In this document: positions 37,770 through 45,665 of the stretch, one piece after another
Position numbering within the stretch: the first letter of the stretch is position 1
How the letters are laid out: every line of letters starts with the position of its first letter
Source: Candidatus Competibacteraceae bacterium
GTDB taxonomy: Bacteria > Pseudomonadota > Gammaproteobacteria > Competibacterales > Competibacteraceae
Assembly: GCA_016713505.1 (NCBI GenBank)
Contig: JADJPA010000001.1
Coordinates: forward strand, 992,001-1,056,000
Length of the DNA: 64,000 nucleotides
Reading direction: 5' to 3'
The notes under the pieces: model-generated
The model's database searches: none
What the model saw: only the letters and a program-made list of their open reading frames with translations
What the model was told of the DNA's origin: nothing
Translations under genes and position numbers: made by a program

Positions 37770-39078
37770 ACCCGCTGTCGTTGTATTGAGGCGGTTGCGG
37801 TTGTGAGAACCGGGGCCGCCAAGGCTGCTGGGGCGGTGGTTCCTGGAAGCGCGGTGGTTCCTGAAAGCGTTGCCGGCTCTGCTGCTGGATGAGCTGCTGT
37901 TCCGCTTCCTGGCGTTGCCTTTCCGCCAGCAGGGCTTGTCGCCGTTCGTCCTCGCGCTGCTTTGCCAGCCGAGCTTCCCGACGCAAGCTCAAAAGAACTT
38001 CGCTTTTGGGAGCCGCGCGCAAGCCTCGGTTGATATAAGCCAGCCCTTCATCCGTCCGGCCTTGCTGCAAGCTCTGGCGGGCGATTTCCTGATAATAGGT
38101 GGTGATGCGCTGGACGCCTTCCAGGGCGGTAGGGTTGGTGGGTTCCAATTCGAGCACGCGTTGGTAGGTGCGTAGGGCATTGCCGCTGGCCGGAGAGGTC
38201 AGCCGCCGGTTCTCCATTTGCTGTCGGGCGTCGGCCAACAACTGCTCGATTTCCTGGGGCGACGCCGGCGGTGGAACGGGAACGGGTTCGCCAGTGGCTG
38301 AGATGGTCGGCGGTGGGACGGTGGCACCCGGTTGCCCGGTCGCCGCGGTCGCTGGTTGTTGCACGGCGCCAGCGGCCGGAGTCCCCGGCGCGGCAGTCTC
38401 CGATCCGGGCGCGGGGCCGGCTTGCGCGGGACCGGCGGCAGCGGGTTGCCCGGTCGCGGCGGTTGTCGGTTGCGGGGCGGCCGGATCTGGAGGCGGTGGC
38501 GCCGCGGTTTCCGGCTCGGTCGGAGGGATGGCCTTGTGTACGGTGATGGCGCCGGTCGGAGCGGGAAGCGGCTCGGAAGCCGGGGCCGGAGGCGCGGGGG
38601 GCTGTTGGGCGGCAGCGACAGCCTCGGCCTTTGGCGCCTGGGGTTGCGGAGGAAGCGCCTCAGTGGCTGGCGTCTCGGCTTGCGCGGGCCGCGCCGGATC
38701 GGCATCGGGTTGACCGCCGCCCGCCAGCGCGGGCGCTGCGGGATTGGCGGGCGCGGGTGCTTTGGCAACGACTGGCTCGTTGATGGCAATATTTTTCAGT
38801 AATTGCGGCAAATCCTGGAGCAAGGGAATTTGCCAGAAAAAGAAAATACCGGCTGCGGTCGCAACGAACACAGCGCCGAAATAAAGCGCCAAGCGTTTCA
38901 GCCACGTTAGCAGCGCGCTTTGTGAGGGTCGGGGAGTCGGGCCGGGCCTGGTTTCAGCCGAACTCGGATCAGGAGCGGTCGCCACGATGGCGGGATCGGC
39001 GGCTGAGGGCGTATCGGCCGCGGCTTGGGCCATGCCAGGGGTGTAAGGCACTTCTGAAGAAGGGTAAATTTTGAGCAT
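37756..39078 (-). CDS. Pro/Ala-rich single-pass membrane protein with TPR-like repeats
   Basis: I do not recognise a named family. The 440-residue frame has an N-terminal cytoplasmic tail rich in Ala and Pro, one membrane segment LALYFGAVFVATAAGIFFFW near residues 66-85, then about 200 residues dominated by Pro, Ala and Gln. A helical region follows with two TPR-like units, LRTYQRVLELEPTNPTALEG and EGLAYINRGLRAAPKSEVLL. The tail is charged and Gln-rich and holds a short repeat RFQEPPRFQEPP. The start could also be ATG 39033. The layout (anchor, flexible periplasmic linker, TPR) suggests an envelope scaffold. The tRNA-Ser promoter lies just upstream on the other strand. Confidence 0.7.
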   Translation of the reverse strand: MLKIYPSSEVPYTPGMAQAAADTPSAADPAIVATAPDPSSAETRPGPTPRPSQSALLTWLKRLALYFGAVFVATAAGIFFFWQIPLLQDLPQLLKNIAINEPVVAKAPAPANPAAPALAGGGQPDADPARPAQAETPATEALPPQPQAPKAEAVAAAQQPPAPPAPASEPLPAPTGAITVHKAIPPTEPETAAPPPPDPAAPQPTTAATGQPAAAGPAQAGPAPGSETAAPGTPAAGAVQQPATAATGQPGATVPPPTISATGEPVPVPPPASPQEIEQLLADARQQMENRRLTSPASGNALRTYQRVLELEPTNPTALEGVQRITTYYQEIARQSLQQGRTDEGLAYINRGLRAAPKSEVLLSLRREARLAKQREDERRQALLAERQRQEAEQQLIQQQSRQRFQEPPRFQEPPPQQPWRPRFSQPQPPQYNDSGFNQR

Positions 39079-39108
39079 GAATATCAGCCCCGAAATCGCT
39101 CAAGGGGA

Positions 39109-39136
39109 TTGGCAAAACGGTGGTATAGGATAAAAT
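39109..39136 (+). promoter_or_regulatory. Candidate promoter of tRNA-Ser
   Basis: TTGGCA (39109-39114) and TAAAAT (39131-39136) are spaced by 16 bases. The predicted transcription start is about 33 bases before the mature tRNA 5' end. Confidence 0.5.
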
Positions 39137-39175
39137 ATAAAGCTATTTCGCTTTTGCTCCAACTAAATTCCTTCC

Positions 39176-39268
39176 GGAGAGGTACCGAAGCGGTCACAAC
39201 GGCGCCGACTCGAAATCGGATGGGGGTCTAACCGCCCCACGTGGGTTCGAATCCCACCCTCTCCGCCA
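39176..39268 (+). tRNA. tRNA-Ser (anticodon CGA)
   Basis: A full cloverleaf can be drawn. The acceptor stem is GGAGAGG/CCTCTCC, the anticodon loop is CTCGAAA with anticodon CGA at 39211-39213, and a long class II variable arm follows. The T-arm is GTGGGTTCGAATCCCAC, then discriminator G and an encoded CCA at 39266-39268. It reads UCG serine codons, which are common in a GC-rich genome. No repeated 3' fragment that would mark an integrated element is visible nearby. Confidence 0.97.
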
Positions 39269-39357
39269 ATCCATGCGTCACCCGCCAGCTTCACCTCCTG
39301 GCCAGCCCAACGGATCGTGCTGAAAATGAGCTTTCACGCGCTCCGCCGCGCCGGTCC

Positions 39358-40731
39358 CTAGAGGGTTCCCAGCACCTCGCTCAACCGGGTCACGCCCCGG
39401 ATCTCCATGCCTTCCGCTCGGTTGCCGCGCCGGGGCAAGTTCGCCCGGGGGACGACGGCTTGCTTGAAACCATGCTTGGCGGCTTCGCGCAGCCGTTCTT
39501 CCCCGTTGGGGACCGGCCGGATTTCTCCCGCCAGCCCGACTTCACCGAACACCACCAAATCGGTCGGCAGCGGCCGGTCGCGGAAGCTCGACAGCGCCGC
39601 CAGCAACACCGCCAAATCCGCCGCCGTTTCGTTGATGCGGACCCCGCCGACCGCGTTGACATAGACGTCCTGATCGTACATGGCCACCCCGCCGTGCTGG
39701 TGCAGGACCGCCAGCAGCATGGCCAGCCGGTTCTGCTCCAACCCTAGCGTCACCCGCCGGGGGTTGCCGCCGTGGCATTCGTCCACCAGCGCCTGAATCT
39801 CCACCAACAGCGGCCGGGTGCCTTCGCGCGTCACCATGATCACGCTGCCGGCGACCGGCAGTTCGTGGCGCGACAGAAAAATCGCCGAGGGGTTGTTGAC
39901 TTCCTTGAGCCCGCGCTCGGTCATCGCGAACACGCCCAATTCATTGACCGGCCCGTAGCGGTTTTTCACCGCCCGCAGCACCCGCAACCGCCCGCTGGGA
40001 TCGCCTTCGAAGTACAGCACGGTATCGACCATGTGCTCCAGCACGCGCGGTCCGGCGATCGCGCCTTCCTTGGTGACGTGACCGACCAGAAACAGGGCCG
40101 TTCCACTGGCTTTGGCGAAACGCACCAGTTGCGCCGCGCTCTCGCGCACTTGCGCCACCGAACCGGGAGCCGATTGCAGGCGTTCGGTGAACACCGTTTG
40201 AATCGAATCGATCACCATGATCTGGGGTCGCTCGCTCTCGGCGATGCCGAGAATCCGCTCCACGCAAATCTCCGGCAACAGCCGCAAGCGGTCGCGGGGC
40301 ACTTGCAGGCGCTGGGCGCGCAAGCCGATCTGTTGCGGCGATTCCTCGCCGCTGACGTACAGCGCCCGGTTGCGCCCGGCCAGCTCCGCCAACACCTGTA
40401 ACAGCAAGGTGGATTTGCCGATGCCGGGATCGCCGCCGATCAGGGTGACCGAGCCATTGACCAGGCCGCCGCCCAACACTCGGTCCAATTCAAGGTTGCC
40501 ACAGGATTGACGGAGTTCCGCCGCCGCGTCCACGTCGGCCAGAACGCGCACCTCCGCGCCGGTCGACCCGGTATAGCCGGCGGGTTTTATCCCACTTTTC
40601 GCGGCGGTTGGCGCGGCGGTGGTTTCCTGAAGGGTATTCCAGGCCCCGCAGTCGCCACATTGCCCCGACCATTTGCTGGCTTGCGCGCCGCAATCGGTGC
40701 AGAGGTAAAGCGTGCGGCCTTTGTTAACCAT
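39358..40731 (-). CDS. radA: DNA repair protein RadA (Sms)
   Basis: A 457-residue RecA-like helicase that helps branch migration in recombination. The N-terminal zinc finger has CTDC and CGDC. Walker A is LIGGDPGIGKSTLLLQVL. The family-specific KNRYGPVNELGVF is the KNRFG element. The C-terminal Lon-like domain shows DVYVNAVGGVRINETAADLA. It follows dnaB after 83 bases. In many gammaproteobacteria alr lies between dnaB and radA; here it is missing. Confidence 0.96.
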   Translation of the reverse strand: MVNKGRTLYLCTDCGAQASKWSGQCGDCGAWNTLQETTAAPTAAKSGIKPAGYTGSTGAEVRVLADVDAAAELRQSCGNLELDRVLGGGLVNGSVTLIGGDPGIGKSTLLLQVLAELAGRNRALYVSGEESPQQIGLRAQRLQVPRDRLRLLPEICVERILGIAESERPQIMVIDSIQTVFTERLQSAPGSVAQVRESAAQLVRFAKASGTALFLVGHVTKEGAIAGPRVLEHMVDTVLYFEGDPSGRLRVLRAVKNRYGPVNELGVFAMTERGLKEVNNPSAIFLSRHELPVAGSVIMVTREGTRPLLVEIQALVDECHGGNPRRVTLGLEQNRLAMLLAVLHQHGGVAMYDQDVYVNAVGGVRINETAADLAVLLAALSSFRDRPLPTDLVVFGEVGLAGEIRPVPNGEERLREAAKHGFKQAVVPRANLPRRGNRAEGMEIRGVTRLSEVLGTL

Positions 40732-40814
40732 CTCGGGCGATCAGTGCGGGTTTGGTTGGGAGGGGCCGCGGAGCGGCGGCGATCGGTAGCGGATTGAAGC
40801 CGTCGCGTTCGGGT

Positions 40815-42311
40815 TTAATGGGGGCCGCCGTCCGTAGGCGCCGGCCGGTGGTTCTGTCCGGTTGGAGCCGGGGCGGACGCGCTCTTCGAGCGAGAGCCGG
40901 CGGCGCTCCTCGATTCATTTTTGGAACCTGAGCGATAGCCGTCTGAGGCGTAGCTTTCGAAGCGGGTGTATTGACCCAGAAAGGTGAGGCGGGTGGTCCC
41001 GATGGGGCCGTTGCGCTGTTTGCCGATAATGATTTCAGCGATGCCCTTATCAGGGCTGTCTTGATTGTAGACCTCATCGCGATAGATAAAGCAAATCAGG
41101 TCGGCGTCCTGCTCGATCGCGCCCGATTCCCGCAAGTCCGACATGATCGGCCGTTTGTCGCCGCGCTGTTCCAGGGTGCGATTGAGCTGGGACAGCGCCA
41201 GCACCGGCACCGACAGCTCCTTGGCCAGTGATTTCAGGGCGCGGGAAATTTCGGACACTTCGGTCGCCCGGTTCTCGTTGGTGCCCGGCACCTGCATCAA
41301 TTGCAAGTAATCCACCACGATCAAGCCCAATTGCCCTTCCTGCCGGTGCAGGCGACGCGCCCGCGCCCGCAGTTCGTTGGGGCTCAGGTTGGAGCTGTCG
41401 TCGATGAACAGGCGGGAATTGGAGAGCATGGTGACCGCCGAGGTAATCCGGGGCCAGTCTTCGTCTTCCAAACGGCCGGTTCGCACCTTGTGTTGGTCGA
41501 TCCGCCCCAGCGAGGAGATCAGGCGCATGATCAGGCTCTCGCCCGGCATTTCCATGCTGAACACCGCCACCGGAACCCGCCCTTGAATGGCGGCGTATTC
41601 GGCGATGTTCATGGCGAAAGCGGTTTTTCCCATCGAGGGCCGGCCGGCGATCACGATCAAATCGCCGCGTTGCAAGCCGGCGGTGCGGTCGTCGAAATCC
41701 GGCCAGCCGGTGGGGATGCCGGTGATGGGGTTGTCGTGGTGGAACAGGATGTCGATGCGCTCCACCGTGCGCGCCAACAGCTCCTTCATGTTGGAAAAGC
41801 CTTGTTGGGCGCGCATCCCCTGCTCGGCGATGGCGAACACGCTTTTCTCGGCGTCGTCCAGCAATTGTTTGCAGTCGCGCCCCTTGGGATCGTAGGCGCT
41901 GTCGGCCACTTCGGTGGCGATGCGAATCAGATCGCGGCGGATCGCGCGCTCGCGGATGATGTCGCCGTAGGCCCGCACGTTGGCGGCGCTGGGCGTGTCC
42001 CGGACCAAAACGCCCAGATAGGCGAAGCCGCCCGCGTCCTGTAATTGATTGTTGTCTTCCAGCCATTCGGCCAGGGTCAGCAGATCGAAGGGCTTGCCGT
42101 TTTCCGACAGCCGGCGGATGGCGCGGAAAATCAGGCGGTGATCGCCGCGGTAAAAATCGCTTTCATCCAGGCGGTCGGCGATCTGATCCCACGTCGAATT
42201 ATCCAGCATCAAACCGCCCAGCACCGCTTGTTCGGCTTCGAGCGAATGCGGTGGAACCCGCAGCGCTTCGGCGGCATCCTTCCGGCTTGGAAACGGGGTG
42301 ACGGGCTGCAT
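40815..42311 (-). CDS. dnaB: Replicative DNA helicase
   Basis: The hexameric fork helicase, 498 residues from ATG 42311 (MQPVTPFPSRKDAAEALRV). The N-terminal DnaB domain shows PPHSLEAEQAVLGGLMLDN. The core has Walker A IVIAGRPSMGKTAFAMN, Walker B LIVVDYLQLM and ALSQLNRTLEQR. There is no intein. The last 45 or so residues after FLGQYTRFESYA form an unusual basic, Ser/Arg-rich tail ending in PTDGGPH. rplI is upstream after 182 bases and radA is downstream. Confidence 0.96.
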   Translation of the reverse strand: MQPVTPFPSRKDAAEALRVPPHSLEAEQAVLGGLMLDNSTWDQIADRLDESDFYRGDHRLIFRAIRRLSENGKPFDLLTLAEWLEDNNQLQDAGGFAYLGVLVRDTPSAANVRAYGDIIRERAIRRDLIRIATEVADSAYDPKGRDCKQLLDDAEKSVFAIAEQGMRAQQGFSNMKELLARTVERIDILFHHDNPITGIPTGWPDFDDRTAGLQRGDLIVIAGRPSMGKTAFAMNIAEYAAIQGRVPVAVFSMEMPGESLIMRLISSLGRIDQHKVRTGRLEDEDWPRITSAVTMLSNSRLFIDDSSNLSPNELRARARRLHRQEGQLGLIVVDYLQLMQVPGTNENRATEVSEISRALKSLAKELSVPVLALSQLNRTLEQRGDKRPIMSDLRESGAIEQDADLICFIYRDEVYNQDSPDKGIAEIIIGKQRNGPIGTTRLTFLGQYTRFESYASDGYRSGSKNESRSAAGSRSKSASAPAPTGQNHRPAPTDGGPH

Positions 42312-42493
42312 GACGGAACTCTCGGAATGAAACCGGCGATCCGCCGTCCGCCGCGACTGCCTGGCGGTACGGCCTCGAAGCTCCCCGGCGGGGTGAGGGT
42401 GCATGAGCCAACGACCGTCCGTCGCCGGCTGATACCCGCGCGGGAAATGTGGCTTAAGTGTAGTGCAAACCCCGGCGCGGGTTCTGCCAAATT

Positions 42494-42943
42494 TCAGGCT
42501 TCGGCGATGATGTTGACCCGAATTTGAGTCTTGACCTCGCTGGGCAGATGCACGTCTACATCATACTCGCCGGTCTGGCGGATCGGACCCACGGGCAGCC
42601 GGACTTCCTGTTTTTGCAGTTCGATGCCGGCCGCCGACACGGCGTTGGCGATATCGGCGGCGCCCACCGAGCCGAACAGCCGACCTTCGCTGCCGGTTTT
42701 GACCGACAGCGTCACGATCAGCTCGGCCAACTGCGCGGCCCTCGTTTGCGCCTTGGAGAGCGTGTCACCGGCGATGCGCTCCAGTTCGGCGCGGCGCGCC
42801 TCGAAACGCGCCACGTTGGCGGCGGTGGCGGTGGTGGCCTTACCCTTGGGGATGAGAAAGTTCCGGGCGTAACCCGGCTTGACCTTGATCCGGTCGCCCA
42901 ACGCGCCCAGATTAGCTACTTTTTCCAGTAGGATGATTTCCAT
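42494..42943 (-). CDS. rplI: 50S ribosomal protein L9
   Basis: A 149-residue L9. MEIILLEKVANLGALGDRIK and VKPGYARNFLIPKGKA are the conserved N-terminal RNA-binding domain. A long helix and a C-terminal domain follow. L9 binds 23S rRNA at the base of the L1 stalk. It is the last ribosomal gene of the rpsF-rpsR-rplI group, here with a DUF2232 gene inserted before it. Confidence 0.97.
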   Translation of the reverse strand: MEIILLEKVANLGALGDRIKVKPGYARNFLIPKGKATTATAANVARFEARRAELERIAGDTLSKAQTRAAQLAELIVTLSVKTGSEGRLFGSVGAADIANAVSAAGIELQKQEVRLPVGPIRQTGEYDVDVHLPSEVKTQIRVNIIAEA

Positions 42944-42989
42944 GACTAAACTCCAAAGACAGCAAGACGTAAGTTAAACCGACGGTCGT

Positions 42990-43907
42990 TCAGCGCGCGC
43001 CCGGACGCGCTCCGATCCGGTTGCGAAAATCCGCCCAGGCGTCGGCGACGCCCAACGCGATGACCGCCTGCGACAGCAGCGGAACCAGCAGCAAGTAAAA
43101 CACCAGTAGCCAAGCGGGGGAGAGCTGTAGTTTGAACGCCAGCGCGTGCACGAGCGCGATACCCTGTAGAGTGTATAGCGTTCCCAGAACCAACGCCAAG
43201 TTGCTCAAGGGCGGCCAGCCGGACCACAGCGCCGCCGCAAACAGCGCCAAGGTCAGGGCGGCGAGCGGCCGGCCCAGCCGCAAGCCCTGAAATTCGGGGC
43301 CAAAACCGCCGGGATTGAATAACAGCGCCTGCCACCAGCGGCCCAGAAGCAAGCCCGACAGCGCCACCAGCAGAACCGCGCTGACGATATGGCCCGGCAG
43401 GTAAGGCGCCCAGCCTTCGATCAGTTGCAGCAGTTGATCCAGGAATGCGCGGTCCGCGGCCGGTCCGAGCGAGCCGGTGTTCGCCAGCTCCTGACGGATG
43501 CCCGACAGCATGGCGCCCCACCAGGCGGTCGGATCGTCCATGACCAGATAGAAACCCGCCACCCCCAACAGCCCCAGCAGGGCCGCCACCTGAAAGGTTC
43601 GCGACAGTGAGACGGTCGCGCGCAGGGTGGTCGCCAACAACCCCAGCGGCAACCAGCAGGACAACAGCACTTGCAACATCGGCCAAGGTTCGCCGAGGAC
43701 CAGCCACGTCAGTCCGGCGGCTCCCAGTCCGGCCGAGGCGGCGATCAGCGCGCCTTCGAGCGCGCCTTGGCGCAGCGCGATCAAGGCGATGACCGCTGTC
43801 GCCACGACCAGAAAGGGCGGGAGTAGCCAAAACAACACAGCCGAAGCGGCGGCGGTCAGTACGGCCGCCGGGCGGTTGCGCATGACAAAAGCGGCGAGCC
43901 ATCGCAT
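42990..43907 (-). CDS. DUF2232/YybS-like multi-pass membrane protein
   Basis: A 305-residue protein with about eight hydrophobic segments, beginning MRWLAAFVMRNRPAAVLTAA, later VATAVIALIALRQGALEGAL and LLVFYLLLVPLLSQAVIALG. Length, topology and position between rpsR and rplI match the DUF2232 (YybS) membrane family found at this site in many gammaproteobacteria. Its function is unknown. A long open frame in another phase of the same strand covers the same bases but gives Arg/Gly-rich nonsense. The assignment rests on topology and location. Confidence 0.75.
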   Translation of the reverse strand: MRWLAAFVMRNRPAAVLTAAASAVLFWLLPPFLVVATAVIALIALRQGALEGALIAASAGLGAAGLTWLVLGEPWPMLQVLLSCWLPLGLLATTLRATVSLSRTFQVAALLGLLGVAGFYLVMDDPTAWWGAMLSGIRQELANTGSLGPAADRAFLDQLLQLIEGWAPYLPGHIVSAVLLVALSGLLLGRWWQALLFNPGGFGPEFQGLRLGRPLAALTLALFAAALWSGWPPLSNLALVLGTLYTLQGIALVHALAFKLQLSPAWLLVFYLLLVPLLSQAVIALGVADAWADFRNRIGARPGAR

Positions 43908-43950
43908 GGCGGGCGGTTCCGCAACCGGCTGACGGCGGCGGTGCGTGCGG

Positions 43951-44175
43951 CTAATGCCGGTCGCAGTACGGGAGCAAAGCCAGGAACCGGGCCCGCTTGA
44001 TCGCGACCGACAGCTGGCGCTGGTAGCGGGTTTTGGTGCCGGTAATGCGGCTCGGTACGATTTTACCGGTTTCCGTGATGTAGTTTTTCAGAGTGGCGAT
44101 GTCCTTGTAATCGATTTCCTTAACGCCTTCGGCGGTGAACCGGCAAAACTTTTTACGACGAAAAAAACGCGACAT
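43951..44175 (-). CDS. rpsR: 30S ribosomal protein S18
   Basis: A 74-residue S18 starting MSRFFRRKKFCRFTAEGVKE, with NYITETGKIVPSRITGTKTR and YQRQLSVAIKRARFLALLPY. It pairs with S6 on the platform of the 30S subunit. The gene lies 314 bases from rpsF, an unusually long gap for this operon. Confidence 0.97.
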   Translation of the reverse strand: MSRFFRRKKFCRFTAEGVKEIDYKDIATLKNYITETGKIVPSRITGTKTRYQRQLSVAIKRARFLALLPYCDRH

Positions 44176-44489
44176 GATGCATTGACCCTCAAAAGCTATC
44201 AGTAGTAAAGCGTTGCGCTGACGAAAAAAACAGGCGGGCGGTGCGGTGCCGATCAAAAAATCCGTGTACGGTCATGGCCGTTCGGGGAACCCGCAGTGTG
44301 TCCCGGTACGGCTGGAATCACGCCGCTACCCAGTGGCGCATCCCGCAGCGGTCAGTCTCGCGCGGCCGCCGATTTTGCGGCGGCCGCCCGCGGATTCAGG
44401 CCGCCGGCGCCGCCGGAGATTCCGTCACGAAGCCCGCGGGGTTCGCCCTTAACGAGACCGCGGCGGGCATGAGAACGCCACTCGGGAAC
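44176..44489. other. Long rpsF-rpsR spacer
   Basis: No gene is visible on the operon strand. priB, found here in some gammaproteobacteria, is absent. The notable feature is the ten-base-pair hairpin at 44362-44387. Confidence 0.6.
44362..44387 (-). repeat. Strong hairpin in the rpsF-rpsR spacer
   Basis: Arms GCGGCCGCCG and CGGCGGCCGC pair over ten bases with a six-base A/T-rich loop. No T-run follows on the operon strand, so it is not a standard terminator. It could stabilise the rpsF message end or be an attenuation or processing site. Confidence 0.6.
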
Positions 44490-44921
44490 TCAAGCCGCCT
44501 CGTCGTCGATGTCGATTTCTTCATCGTCAACGTCTTCGCGGCTCAGGCGCTCCTCACGCTCTCCTTGGCCATCGCGATCCACGTGACCTTCGCGCTCGTC
44601 GCGCGATTTGATCAGCGGTGAAGGCTCGGTTTCGGGAGCGTCGCGCTGGATGACGAGATTGCGGATGACGGCATCGTTGAAACGAAACGCGCTCTGCATT
44701 TCCTGAAGCACCGCCAGGCTGCATTCGACATTCATCAATACGTAGTGGGCTTTGTGAATCTTGTTGATGGGGTAAGCCAACTGGCGGCGGCCCCAGTCTT
44801 CCAGACGGTGGATTTGCCCGCCGTCTTCCTGGATCATGGCGCGATAGCGCTCGATCATGGCCGGGACTTGTTCGCTCTGGTCGGGATGGACCAGAAAGAC
44901 GATTTCATAATGTCGCATCAA
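44490..44921 (-). CDS. rpsF: 30S ribosomal protein S6
   Basis: A 143-residue S6. MMRHYEIVFLVHPDQSEQVP, RQLAYPINKIHKAHYVLMNV and EMQSAFRFNDAVIRNLVIQR are typical. Past about residue 100 it carries a highly charged tail (EREERLSREDVDDEEIDIDD) longer than in most homologs; E. coli S6 also ends acidic and receives added glutamates. It is the first gene of the leftward operon, with a candidate promoter and structured leader upstream. Confidence 0.96.
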   Translation of the reverse strand: MMRHYEIVFLVHPDQSEQVPAMIERYRAMIQEDGGQIHRLEDWGRRQLAYPINKIHKAHYVLMNVECSLAVLQEMQSAFRFNDAVIRNLVIQRDAPETEPSPLIKSRDEREGHVDRDGQGEREERLSREDVDDEEIDIDDEAA

Positions 44922-44942
44922 GGCTCCTTACGGATAACAACG

Positions 44943-44989
44943 GCCTCCCGCGGCGCGGTGAGGCAAGGAGTGACGGCCCGAGTGGGCCG
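44943..44989 (-). promoter_or_regulatory. Structured rpsF leader (possible S6:S18 autoregulatory site)
   Basis: Two hairpins lie between the candidate promoter and the rpsF start: CGGCCC/GGGCCG with a four-base loop (44974-44989), and GCCTC-A-CCGC/GCGG-GAGGC with one bulged base (44943-44964). Ribosomal S6:S18 leaders sit at this position and contain a CCG-bearing bulged stem. I infer the role only from position and general shape. Confidence 0.35.
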
Positions 44990-45001
44990 CTAAAAACGAG
45001 C

Positions 45002-45030
45002 ATTCTATGGGGAAAGGTCGGGCCGCGCAA
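45002..45030 (-). promoter_or_regulatory. Candidate promoter of the rpsF operon
   Basis: On the minus strand TTGCGC (-35) and TAGAAT (-10) are separated by exactly 17 bases. The start point would fall near 44995, about 73 bases before rpsF. Confidence 0.5.
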
Positions 45031-45146
45031 CGCCGCGCCGCGCGATGGGCGAATTCGCCAAAAGGTTCCAAGTGGCGCGATACCGCCTACAATTGAGCGA
45101 GGCTCCGCCGGTTCGGCGCACGGGATAATGCTTATAAGATCATGCT

Positions 45147-45665
45147 ATGAAAGAATTTATTATCGGTGGCGCCCGCTCTGGAAAGAGTGCTTTCGCCCAG
45201 CGGCGAGCGCTTGAAAGCGGGTTGAACGTCATCTATATCGCCACCGCGCAAGCCGGCGACCGGGAAATGGCCGAGCGCATCGTCCGCCATCGCGCCGAAC
45301 GTCCCACCGCCTGGGGCTTGGTGGAAGAACCCTTGGCCTTGGCCGAGGCGTTGACCGCCCACGCCGCGCCAGATTGCTGCCTTTTGGTCGATTGTCTGAC
45401 GTTGTGGTCGAGCAATCTACTGGCCGCCGGCGCTGAATGCTTGGCGGCGGAAATGCATCAGCTGCTCGCCGTTCTCCCGGCCTTGCCCGGTCACATCGTG
45501 CTGGTCAGCAACGAAGTGGGGCAGGGCATCGTCCCCGCCAACCCCTTGGCCCGCCGTTTTCGCGACGAGGCCGGCCGCTTGCATCAGGCGGTCGCCAGCC
45601 GCTGCGACCGCGTGATCTTGGTGGTTGCCGGACTTCCTCTTACCCTCAAGGACTGTCTTGCATGA
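45147..45665 (+). CDS. cobU: Adenosylcobinamide kinase / cobinamide-phosphate guanylyltransferase
   Basis: A bifunctional 172-residue enzyme that phosphorylates adenosylcobinamide and then adds GMP, the first steps of nucleotide-loop assembly of B12. The P-loop is IIGGARSGKSAFAQRRA. The guanylylated histidine region appears as ERIVRHRAERP, and LLVDCLTLWSSNLL and LVSNEVGQGIVPANPLARRF are family signatures. It heads an operon whose genes all overlap at their ends. I looked for a cobalamin riboswitch in the gap upstream and saw no B12 box. Confidence 0.95.
   Translation: MKEFIIGGARSGKSAFAQRRALESGLNVIYIATAQAGDREMAERIVRHRAERPTAWGLVEEPLALAEALTAHAAPDCCLLVDCLTLWSSNLLAAGAECLAAEMHQLLAVLPALPGHIVLVSNEVGQGIVPANPLARRFRDEAGRLHQAVASRCDRVILVVAGLPLTLKDCLA

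Noticed and set aside
39176..39268. tRNA-Ser as integration site of a mobile element
   Set aside because: No integrase gene and no second copy of the tRNA 3' end in the window.
40815..42311. Intein or insertion in dnaB
   Set aside because: Walker motifs and spacing are uninterrupted; the length is normal apart from the C-terminal tail.
42946..43902. A 318-residue frame on the same strand as the DUF2232 gene
   Set aside because: It is Arg/Gly/Ala-rich without membrane segments; the other frame gives a coherent multi-pass membrane protein at the expected locus.
44922..45146. Possible cobalamin riboswitch before cobU
   Set aside because: No B12 box or the usual conserved core; the structures there fit the divergent rpsF leader.
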